In this document: positions 1 through 7,021 of the stretch, piece after piece | Numbering within the stretch: the stretch's first letter is position 1 | How the letters are laid out: each line of letters begins with the position of its first letter | NCBI GenBank assembly: GCA_031286185.1 | Contig: JAITUS010000129.1 | Coordinates: 1 to 16,851, forward strand | Source of the DNA: Rickettsiales bacterium | GTDB taxonomy: Bacteria; Pseudomonadota; Alphaproteobacteria; Rickettsiales; Anaplasmataceae | Direction of reading: 5' to 3' | Length of the DNA stretch: 16,851 nt | The notes under the pieces: generated by a model | Databases searched by the model: none | Seen by the model: only the letters and a program-made list of their open reading frames with translations | Told to the model about the DNA's origin: nothing | Translations under genes and position numbers: made by a program

Positions 1-52
1 TGATTTTTTCAAATTGCTCTCGACTTATACTGCTTGGATAACTTTTCCGCAT
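1..52 (-). CDS. Transposase, IS5-family-like, N-terminal fragment cut by window edge
   Basis: Seventeen codons are visible, reading MRKSYPSSISREQFEKI from an ATG at 52-50, and the frame stays open to the left edge. I recognise this opening from IS5-type DDE transposases that are abundant in Wolbachia, where it is followed by a helix-turn-helix region and the DDE core; none of those parts is in the window. A good ribosome binding site (GAGGTG, minus strand, about 56-61) sits just upstream, which supports the start. Whether the gene is intact cannot be judged from here. Confidence 0.65.
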   Translation of the reverse strand, partial: MRKSYPSSISREQFEKI

Positions 53-113
53 AGACACCTCATTATTAATCTATGCTTATTTTACCTCATCTCTTCGAGA
101 TTTTAAACAGGTT
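1..113 (-). mobile_element. End of an IS5-family-like insertion sequence
   Basis: This is the transposase-start end of an insertion sequence that continues past the left edge of the window. It contains the start of a transposase and about 60 bp of leader. The outer boundary is inferred to lie near 113, where lysS coding sequence ends; reading on the minus strand the element would begin GAACCTGTTT. A TTA trinucleotide abuts that point, which would suit the TNA target duplications of some IS5-family groups, but the other end is not visible, so neither terminal inverted repeats nor the duplication can be confirmed. Confidence 0.6.
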
Positions 114-1691
114 CTAAAATGTACGTTCAATAGCACTTTCTATAAGAGAGATAGTATTATCTATTCCATAAAGCTTTATAAAAGACCCCATTCTTGGCCC
201 GGTTTTTTGGCCAAGCAGTGTTTCATACAGCAGCTGAAACCAATCGCGTAAGTTGCTGTAATTATGTCTTTTTCCGATGGAAAAGACCTGGGATTGAATC
301 TCTTCAGCAGTGGCTGTAATAGGCAGAGAATGCAGGGTATTCTTTAAATCCAGCAATGCTTCTTTCTCTTTTTCATTTGGAGCCTTATATGCTTTCGTTG
401 GCTTGATAAAGTCGTGATAATACCTAACTGCGAAATCTGAAAGCCTATCGAGCATTTTGTTGTTTTCTGGTGTAACGTCCGGTGCATAAGTGGATATAAA
501 ACCCCAAAGAATCTCTTTATTTTCAGCGTTACAGGCTGCTGCTAGGTTTAAAAGCAATGAGAAATTTATGCCTGAAGTTTCTATATTTGGAACTCTACCT
601 TGGTGAATGTGCCATACAGGACTGTTTACATCCTTTTCTTCACTTTCATTATAACGCTTAACAAACTCCAAATATTCATCAGTTGACTTTGGTATCACAT
701 CGAAATATAAACGTTTAGCCTTTTTGGGACTCTGAAAAATGTACAATGCCAAGCTCTCTGTTGGTGCGTAAGTAAGCCATTCTTCAATTGAAATACCATT
801 TCCTTTTGATTTCGATATCTTCTTTCCTTCTTTATCAAGGAAAAACTCGTAGCAAAATAGAAGTGGCGGCTTTTCTCCGAGTATCTTGCATATTTGACTT
901 GAAAGTACAGCAGATGGAGTCAAATCTTTTCCATGAGCTTCGTAATTAACTCCAAATGCGGCCCATCTCATTCCCCAATCTGGTTTCCATTGCAATTTGC
1001 ATCTTCCTTTTGTCACTGGAACTTCTATTTTTTCTCCATTTGAATCTTTGTATATAATTGTTCCCTTATCTGTATTCCTTTCAATTACTGGAACTTGTAG
1101 AACTTGGGAAGTTTTTAGACATACCGGCAAGAATGGACTATAGGTCTGCTGTCTTTCTTCTCGAAACGATGGAAGCATTACATCCATCACTTTATCGTAG
1201 TTTTTCAGTAGGAGTAAGAGCTTTTCATCGTAAACACCAGATTTATAACACTCTGTAGCACTTCTAAACTCGTATTCAAACTCGAATAAATCAAGGAACT
1301 TACACAGTAATGAATTCATGTGATGACCATAACTCTCATGAATGCCAAATGGGTCAGGTATCATGGTTAGTGGCTTGTTCAAATGCTCTCTTAGCATTTC
1401 CTGATTTGGCATATTGTCTGGTATTTTTCGCAAACCATCCATATCATCAGATACTGCAATGATTTTAATTTTTATACTAGGAGCTATTTTCTTTAGTGCA
1501 TTTGCAACAACTGTAGTACGAAAAACTTCTCCAAAAGTACCAATATGCGGCAAACCTGAAGGTCCATAGCCAGTCTCAAATATTATCTCTTTTTTGTTAG
1601 GAAACTCTTGTAATATTTTTTCTGCTTCTTGAAACGGCCAACTCATCATCATTAGGGCTAAATTACTTATCTTACCTAAAGTGCTACTCAT
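114..1691 (-). CDS. lysS: Lysyl-tRNA synthetase, class I
   Basis: This enzyme attaches lysine to tRNA(Lys) in the cytoplasm. At 525 residues it has the class I architecture used by archaea, spirochaetes and several alphaproteobacteria, instead of the class II LysRS of most bacteria. The Rossmann-fold signature HIGT is at residues 49-52 in a GPSGLPHIGTFGE context, and the KMSKS-type loop reads KISKS at 291-295, followed by KGN. The helical C-terminal anticodon-binding part appears complete. The start is not certain: Met1 gives MSSTLGK, but three methionines at 14-16 precede SWPFQEAEKIL, which is close to where homologues as I remember them become conserved, and neither site has a strong ribosome binding site. 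The gene is divergent from virB3. Its 3' end abuts an insertion sequence, so the final residues and the stop may differ from those of relatives. Confidence 0.93.
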   Translation of the reverse strand: MSSTLGKISNLALMMMSWPFQEAEKILQEFPNKKEIIFETGYGPSGLPHIGTFGEVFRTTVVANALKKIAPSIKIKIIAVSDDMDGLRKIPDNMPNQEMLREHLNKPLTMIPDPFGIHESYGHHMNSLLCKFLDLFEFEYEFRSATECYKSGVYDEKLLLLLKNYDKVMDVMLPSFREERQQTYSPFLPVCLKTSQVLQVPVIERNTDKGTIIYKDSNGEKIEVPVTKGRCKLQWKPDWGMRWAAFGVNYEAHGKDLTPSAVLSSQICKILGEKPPLLFCYEFFLDKEGKKISKSKGNGISIEEWLTYAPTESLALYIFQSPKKAKRLYFDVIPKSTDEYLEFVKRYNESEEKDVNSPVWHIHQGRVPNIETSGINFSLLLNLAAACNAENKEILWGFISTYAPDVTPENNKMLDRLSDFAVRYYHDFIKPTKAYKAPNEKEKEALLDLKNTLHSLPITATAEEIQSQVFSIGKRHNYSNLRDWFQLLYETLLGQKTGPRMGSFIKLYGIDNTISLIESAIERTF

Positions 1692-1756
1692 TTCAATGGA
1701 TTTTTAATTAATGATGTAGTATTAGTGTTAGAGCTATTAATTAAAAGGTCAAGGAT
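1692..1756. promoter_or_regulatory. Divergent lysS/virB3 promoter region
   Basis: Only 65 bp separate the two divergent start codons, so promoters for both lysS and the virB operon probably lie here or extend into the coding ends. I find no convincing -35/-10 pair on either strand; the closest -35 match is TTGACC on the minus strand at about 1747-1752, with a poor -10. virB3 has AAAGG at 1744-1748 eight bases before its ATG as the likely ribosome binding site, and AAGGA at 1751-1755 is too close. Regulators of the EcxR/wBmxR type are known to act on T4SS promoters in Ehrlichia and Wolbachia; a site for them here is inference. Confidence 0.5.
1702..1746. repeat. Perfect 11-bp inverted repeat, candidate operator
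   Basis: TTTTAATTAAT at 1702-1712 is the exact reverse complement of ATTAATTAAAA at 1736-1746, with 23 bp between them. Each arm contains the 8-bp palindrome TTAATTAA (1704-1711 and 1737-1744), spaced 33 bp start to start, about three helical turns. This geometry suits cooperative binding of two dimers on one DNA face. The sequence is very AT-rich, so chance is a real alternative. Confidence 0.4.
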
Positions 1757-2053
1757 ATGTCTACAGGTAATATACAAACAGATCAATTGTTTAAAGGTCT
1801 TACAAGACCTGCAATGCTTTTTGGTGTGAGTTATATGTTTGCAATATTAAACGTTCTAACTTGCATGCTAATTTTCATTAATTCAAACGATCTGAGAATA
1901 ATTCTTTTGATGCTACCAGGAATACACGGACTTGGTTATATAGCTTCCGCAAAAGAACCATTGTTTATTGAATTATTTATGGTAAAATTAGGGAAATGCT
2001 CCAAGTGTTTAAATCGTTTTTATCACGGAGCCAATTCTTATGATGTTGCTTGA
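1757..2053 (+). CDS. virB3: Type IV secretion protein VirB3
   Basis: VirB3 is a small inner-membrane component that works with VirB4 in assembling and energising the T4SS. This one has 98 residues, a normal length. The N-terminal part reads DQLFKGLTRPAMLFGV, the conserved VirB3 opening, and is followed by two hydrophobic stretches at about 19-41 and 46-64. The C-terminal tail carries a Cys pair (C81, C84) and ends GANSYDVA, similar to the NSYD ending I remember from rickettsial VirB3. It is the first gene of the operon; virB4 starts 9 nt after its stop. AAAGG eight bases before the ATG supports the start. Confidence 0.93.
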   Translation: MSTGNIQTDQLFKGLTRPAMLFGVSYMFAILNVLTCMLIFINSNDLRIILLMLPGIHGLGYIASAKEPLFIELFMVKLGKCSKCLNRFYHGANSYDVA

Positions 2054-2062
2054 AATTACGCG

Positions 2063-4468
2063 ATGCTGAGATTTAGAACTATTCAATCGAAGAATAAATC
2101 TATTCTGGGCAGGGAGGTTCACGCTGCAGAGTTTATACCGTATTCTTGTTACTGGAACAGCACGACCTTAATAACAAAGCAAAATTGGTTAGTGAAGTTT
2201 ATCAAATTAAATGGCTTCGCATTTGAAACAGCCGATGATGAGGATTTGGTAATACAAAACAAGATCAGGAATCAGATGCTAAGAAGCATTTCATCCCCGG
2301 CATTTAGTTTATATTTCCACACCATTAGGCGTAAGAAAAACATTTTTTCCGATGAGTTTGCAAGTCAGAATTTGCCGAACTTTTTTGCTAACCACGTAAA
2401 TCTAAAATGGAGAGAAAAACACGCAACAAGGCAATCGTTTATTAATGACTTATACATTACAATTATTCGTAGGGCAGATACAAAAGGAGTAGAATTTTTA
2501 TCGCACCTACTAAAAAAATTCGGGCATGTAACTTCAAAACATGCTTGGGAAAGTGATATGCGCGCTACTTATGAAGATTTAGAGGAAACAACAAACCGTG
2601 TGGTAACGAGCCTCAGGAATTACTCACCTAAAATCCTTGAAGTAAAAGAAACCCCAAACGGCCTATTCTGCGAAATAATGGAATTTCTATCTAGGATTGT
2701 AAATTGTGGCTTTGTTACAAACACACTCCTTCCGCTAAAAACTGAAATATCAAGATACTTACCGGTACATAGGTTATTTTTTGGCCGTAAAATGATACAG
2801 GTTGTGACTCATAATGAAAGTAAATACGCTGGAATAGTTAGCATCAAAGAGTATGGAAATAATACTTCTGCAGGTATGCTCGATTCTTTTTTACAACTTC
2901 CTTATGAATTTATCATCACACAGTCTTTCCAATTTACAAATAGGCAAATGGCAATTGCAAAAATGCAGATACAGCAAAATCGGATGATACAATCTGCAGA
3001 TAAAGCTATTTCTCAAATAGCAGAAATCTCTCATGCACTTGATGATGCAATGAGTGGTAAGATTGCGTTTGGTGAACATCACTTAACTATCCTATGTATA
3101 GAGAAAAGCTCTAAATCATTGGATAATGCTTTGTCGTTGGTAGAATCAGAGCTTTCTAATTGCGGTGTTTACCCTATCCGTGAGAGAGTTAATCTTGAAC
3201 CAGCATTTTGGGCACAAATTCCTGGTAATTTCGATTATATAGTAAGAAAAGGTACAATAAGTAGTCTTAATTTGGCCGGTTTTGCATCTCAACATAATTA
3301 TCCTACTGGTAAAAAATTCAATAACCACTGGGGAGATGCTGTTACAGTTTTTGACACAACATCTGGCACCCCATTTTTCTTCAACTTTCATATAAGGGAT
3401 GTTGGACACACTATGATAATTGGGCCAACTGGTGCTGGTAAGACTGTTTTTATGAATTTCTTATGTGCTCAAGCAATGAAATTTTCTCCAAGAATATTCT
3501 TTTTTGATAAAGATCGTGGTGCAGAGATTTTTTTGAGAGCACTTGGTGGTATCTACACTATAATAGAACCTAGAACTAAAACAAATTTTAATCCTCTACA
3601 ACTTGACGATACTCCTGATAATAGAACATTTTTAATGGAGTGGATAAAATCTTTAATCTCGGTATACAATGATAAATTCACTTCAGAGGATATTGCACGA
3701 ATTAATGATGCAATTGAAGGAAATTTTAAATTGAGAAAAGAAGACAGATTTTTAAGAAATCTCGTACCATTTTTAGGGCTTGCAGGCCCTGATACTCTAG
3801 CTGGAGCAATATCTATGTGGCATGGTGATGGTTCTCATGCTGCAGTATTTGACAATAAAGAAGACTTGTTAGATTTTTCGAAAGCAAGGGTATTTGGCTT
3901 TGAAATGGCTAACTTGCTCAAAGATCCCGTTGCTCTTGGACCGGTCTTGATTTATTTGTTTCATAGGATTAGTATATCTCTTGATGGCACTCCATCTATT
4001 ATTGTTCTTGATGAGGCATGGGCGTTAATAGATAATCCAGTTTTTGCACCTAAGATAAAAGACTGGTTGAAAGTGCTGAGGAAATTAAATGCTTTTGTGA
4101 TTTTCGCTACTCAGAGTGTTGAAGATGCAAGTAAAAGTGCTATTAGTGATACGCTTGTACAGCAAACAGCAACACAAATTTTTTTGCCAAATCTGAAAGC
4201 TACTAGTGTCTATCGGGATGTTTTTATGTTAACTGAACGTGAGTACATACTAATTAAACACACAGATCCAAGCACTAGATTTTTTTTGGTAAAGCAAGGA
4301 GTCAATGCTGTTGTGGCTAGAATAGACTTAAAAGGCTTAGATGATATAGTCAACGTGTTATCCGGACGTGCAGAAAGTGTTTTATTGTTACATGATATAC
4401 TAAAAGAGGTCGGAGATGACCCAAAAGTATGGTTGCCTATATTCTATCAGAAGGTAAAAAATGTTTAA
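2063..4468 (+). CDS. virB4: Type IV secretion ATPase VirB4
   Basis: VirB4 is the large hexameric ATPase at the cytoplasmic face of the T4SS inner-membrane complex, needed for assembly and transport. The 801-residue length is standard. The N-terminal half corresponds to the CagE/TrbE/VirB family region. The C-terminal half has the P-loop GPTGAGKT at 454-461, the Walker B strand and acidic pair at about 646-651 (IIVLDE, D650/E651), and a downstream ATQS glutamine motif (Q684), so all catalytic elements look intact. The start lies 9 nt after virB3 with a poor ribosome binding site, suggesting coupling to virB3 translation. Its last 8 nt overlap the start of virB6-1. There is no sign of frameshift or truncation. 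Confidence 0.96.
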   Translation: MLRFRTIQSKNKSILGREVHAAEFIPYSCYWNSTTLITKQNWLVKFIKLNGFAFETADDEDLVIQNKIRNQMLRSISSPAFSLYFHTIRRKKNIFSDEFASQNLPNFFANHVNLKWREKHATRQSFINDLYITIIRRADTKGVEFLSHLLKKFGHVTSKHAWESDMRATYEDLEETTNRVVTSLRNYSPKILEVKETPNGLFCEIMEFLSRIVNCGFVTNTLLPLKTEISRYLPVHRLFFGRKMIQVVTHNESKYAGIVSIKEYGNNTSAGMLDSFLQLPYEFIITQSFQFTNRQMAIAKMQIQQNRMIQSADKAISQIAEISHALDDAMSGKIAFGEHHLTILCIEKSSKSLDNALSLVESELSNCGVYPIRERVNLEPAFWAQIPGNFDYIVRKGTISSLNLAGFASQHNYPTGKKFNNHWGDAVTVFDTTSGTPFFFNFHIRDVGHTMIIGPTGAGKTVFMNFLCAQAMKFSPRIFFFDKDRGAEIFLRALGGIYTIIEPRTKTNFNPLQLDDTPDNRTFLMEWIKSLISVYNDKFTSEDIARINDAIEGNFKLRKEDRFLRNLVPFLGLAGPDTLAGAISMWHGDGSHAAVFDNKEDLLDFSKARVFGFEMANLLKDPVALGPVLIYLFHRISISLDGTPSIIVLDEAWALIDNPVFAPKIKDWLKVLRKLNAFVIFATQSVEDASKSAISDTLVQQTATQIFLPNLKATSVYRDVFMLTEREYILIKHTDPSTRFFLVKQGVNAVVARIDLKGLDDIVNVLSGRAESVLLLHDILKEVGDDPKVWLPIFYQKVKNV

Positions 4469-6965
4469 GACTAAGCTGTCATTGCTACTAATTGCGATAT
4501 TTTTATTAAATATTGATTTTTTACTCTCATATCCAGTGTTTGCAGATGAGGTAAGTGGTACTGAAAAGACGGAATTCGTTAGTAGGTTTAATTCTACTGG
4601 CAGCTTTAGTCACGCCTCTAACCCTGATTGTGGAGCATTTAAGACGGCTGCAGCACTTGCAGGAATAGCGATTGCTGTTGGCGCAATATTTACTGGCATT
4701 GTTTTGATCGTTTCTTCTGCTGGTTTGTTTACCCTTCTTGTCGTCGTAGGAATGATAGCTGCAGTTGTTGGGGTCTGGAAAGCTATAGGAGGGCTTGTTG
4801 TTTGTCAACATAGTTTTGTTAGGCATCCAGTTGCACGCGATCACGAGGGGAAATATAAAAACTTCAAACTAGAAAACACAAGTTATAGTGATTACACAGA
4901 TAAGAATTATCAAACTGAGGATGAATATTTTTCTGCATTACAAGAAAAATCAAAAAAAGATGGAAAACAGACAGAAAAAGAGATTTTAAACTTTACTGAT
5001 TGGGATGTTGTTAATGTTGATAGAAAGCATTATTACTGGCCAAAAAATGGTGCGCAATATAGCGAGTATATAGAAGTATGTCATCGAAATCCTTTAACGT
5101 TTGGCAAGTTATTTCAATCATATGAAGAGATAGAAAAAGACTTCGATGTAAGAGAGAAAGAGCTTAACTATGGAAAGGAAGGATGGTCTCCAAAGGTTGA
5201 TGGCGACCTAGAGTGCAAAGTTCTTAAAGCAGGACAAAGCGAAACCATACATGGGTCAACATTCAAGGCAGTAAGAAAAATGGGCAGGTTGTGTGTGGAG
5301 TTAGAAAGTGTTAGTACACTTGGTATTAAAATGACTCCTTGGCCACAAGGGGTTGATATGGGATGTACGGAATTACCATCTGACCCACCTGCTCCTATGT
5401 GTGAAAAATCTGTGATGATATTCAAAAATAAGGATGGCACAGGGAAAGAAGAAGTTCCTATGGGTAGTGATGATGATTATAGAACTACTATAAGAAATAA
5501 GAAAAAAGAAGGAAAAATTTTTGCAGGTTATAATAATGCCAGTTGTTTTAGCAAGTATGTCTCTGAAGCTTGCTACAATCAAGCGGGAAGTAAGTCGCTA
5601 GCTCCTGTTCCCATAACTTCTATGATAGTGCAATGCATTAAGGAATCGTTGGATAATTTAGTGGCTGGTCGTGATTCAAGTGGCAACCTACTGAAAGACG
5701 AGCATGGGAATACAAAGGGTAGTTTCTTATCTGTAGCACAGAAAAAGCTGAAAAACACCGTAACTGCCATTTTAGTTTTAGCTTTAATACTGTTCTCCAT
5801 AAAAGCCATGTCTGGTGGTGTTCGCAGTCCTCAAGAAATGTACATGTTGATCATTAAATTTGCCTTAGTGATTTACTTCACAACAGGCGATACTATGTCT
5901 CATTATTATGGAAAATTAACAAAACTTTCAAATGGTCTGTCAGAAATAGTGCTCAAAGCTTCATCTGAAAGTAAAAGTATATGTGATTACAATGCAGGTA
6001 CAGGTTATGAATATACTCTTCATACAGGAAAGAAGGTATCTTACGGTTATCTTGCACCTTGGGACAGGCTTGATTGTAGAATTCTATTTTACCTAGGAGC
6101 GCCTTTAGATGGAATTGGTGGCAAAATTGGCACTGGAAGTGTAGGAATATTGGCTGTTTTACTAGGTGCTGCTCCTGTTTTGTTAGTAGCAGGCTCCATA
6201 ATCGGTATCATTTTCGCCGGTGGGCAGATTTTAATAGCTATTGTTGCTATATTCATGGCTATTATGATGATGATGGTTATTTTGTGGATATGCTATGTAT
6301 TTATTTTATCTTTAGTTGCTCTAAGTGTAATAATCATCTTGTCACCCTTGTTCATCCCTATGGTTTTATTCCAACACACTAAGGGATACTTTGATGGGTG
6401 GATAAGAGAGTTGATTACCTATAGCCTATACCCAGTTATGCTTTTTGCGTTTTTGTCCTTTATGTTCATAGCATGTGATAAAATCTATTTTAAAAATTTA
6501 ACATTTGAAGAAGAAAAGATCAAAGTATTAGGCAATGAAAAACAGTGGTTTAAGCTGAAAAGCGGTGAATGTGATAAAAATGAAGATACTCTTGCATGTA
6601 TGATGCAAAATTACAGCTTTAAAAAGAGCAGCATACTTGGTCTATTTAGCTTTACATACATGGAATTTGGCAGTTCTCTCATTGGGGAGTTATTAAAACT
6701 AGCTCTAATATTGTTTCTATTCTATCACTTTTTACATATTCTACCAGGGATGGCTGCAGAGCTTTCTGGTAATTACAGAGCAGCACTCGGCTCTGGTGAG
6801 ACACCTGCAAAAATGATGTCAAAGGCCTTTTCTGCAGGTAAAGCTGTTGCTGGTGCTATCGGTAAGGCTAAATCTGGGGATGCTGCTGGAGCTGCTAAGG
6901 AGGCTAAGAAGGCTAGAGAGAATGTGAGTTCTAGTGAGTTTACTAAAAAACAAGATGGTTCTTAG
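4461..6965 (+). CDS. virB6: VirB6 family T4SS protein, first paralogue (VirB6-1)
   Basis: This is the first of four VirB6/TrbL-type inner-membrane channel proteins, 834 residues against about 300 in classical VirB6. Residues 1-29 form an ordinary signal peptide, with likely cleavage after VFA and no lipobox, unlike the other three. Two hydrophobic segments follow at about 62-86 and 88-115, then a Cys-containing hydrophilic head to about 430. The VirB6 core has membrane segments near 432-450, 458-475, 556-612, 613-640 and 652-672, with the family motif LSPLFIPMVLF at 627-637 leading to W647, and a last segment at 738-762. The tail (780-834) is Ala/Lys-rich. The start overlaps virB4 by 8 nt and has AGAAGG six bases upstream. 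Confidence 0.92.
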   Translation: MFKTKLSLLLIAIFLLNIDFLLSYPVFADEVSGTEKTEFVSRFNSTGSFSHASNPDCGAFKTAAALAGIAIAVGAIFTGIVLIVSSAGLFTLLVVVGMIAAVVGVWKAIGGLVVCQHSFVRHPVARDHEGKYKNFKLENTSYSDYTDKNYQTEDEYFSALQEKSKKDGKQTEKEILNFTDWDVVNVDRKHYYWPKNGAQYSEYIEVCHRNPLTFGKLFQSYEEIEKDFDVREKELNYGKEGWSPKVDGDLECKVLKAGQSETIHGSTFKAVRKMGRLCVELESVSTLGIKMTPWPQGVDMGCTELPSDPPAPMCEKSVMIFKNKDGTGKEEVPMGSDDDYRTTIRNKKKEGKIFAGYNNASCFSKYVSEACYNQAGSKSLAPVPITSMIVQCIKESLDNLVAGRDSSGNLLKDEHGNTKGSFLSVAQKKLKNTVTAILVLALILFSIKAMSGGVRSPQEMYMLIIKFALVIYFTTGDTMSHYYGKLTKLSNGLSEIVLKASSESKSICDYNAGTGYEYTLHTGKKVSYGYLAPWDRLDCRILFYLGAPLDGIGGKIGTGSVGILAVLLGAAPVLLVAGSIIGIIFAGGQILIAIVAIFMAIMMMMVILWICYVFILSLVALSVIIILSPLFIPMVLFQHTKGYFDGWIRELITYSLYPVMLFAFLSFMFIACDKIYFKNLTFEEEKIKVLGNEKQWFKLKSGECDKNEDTLACMMQNYSFKKSSILGLFSFTYMEFGSSLIGELLKLALILFLFYHFLHILPGMAAELSGNYRAALGSGETPAKMMSKAFSAGKAVAGAIGKAKSGDAAGAAKEAKKARENVSSSEFTKKQDGS

Positions 6966-7021
6966 TCTAAAAAATGAGTAACAGGTGCTTAAACATTTAA
7001 GTAACCAAAATTTGGTAAGTT
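6966..7021 (+). promoter_or_regulatory. virB6-1/virB6-2 spacer with two small inverted repeats
   Basis: The 56-nt spacer contains CTTAAA/TTTAAG (6988-6993 and 6996-7001) and ACCAAA/TTTGGT (7004-7009 and 7011-7016, one central A). The second pair includes the only G-rich stretch before the virB6-2 ATG, so pairing could mask a weak ribosome binding site. Neither hairpin is followed by a U-run, so these are not classical terminators. Loops of 1-2 nt make simple RNA hairpins strained; they may instead be DNA palindromes. Confidence 0.3.

Noticed and set aside
1058..1258. Plus-strand 66-codon frame inside lysS
   Set aside because: Antisense shadow of a conserved synthetase; no ribosome binding site or recognisable product.
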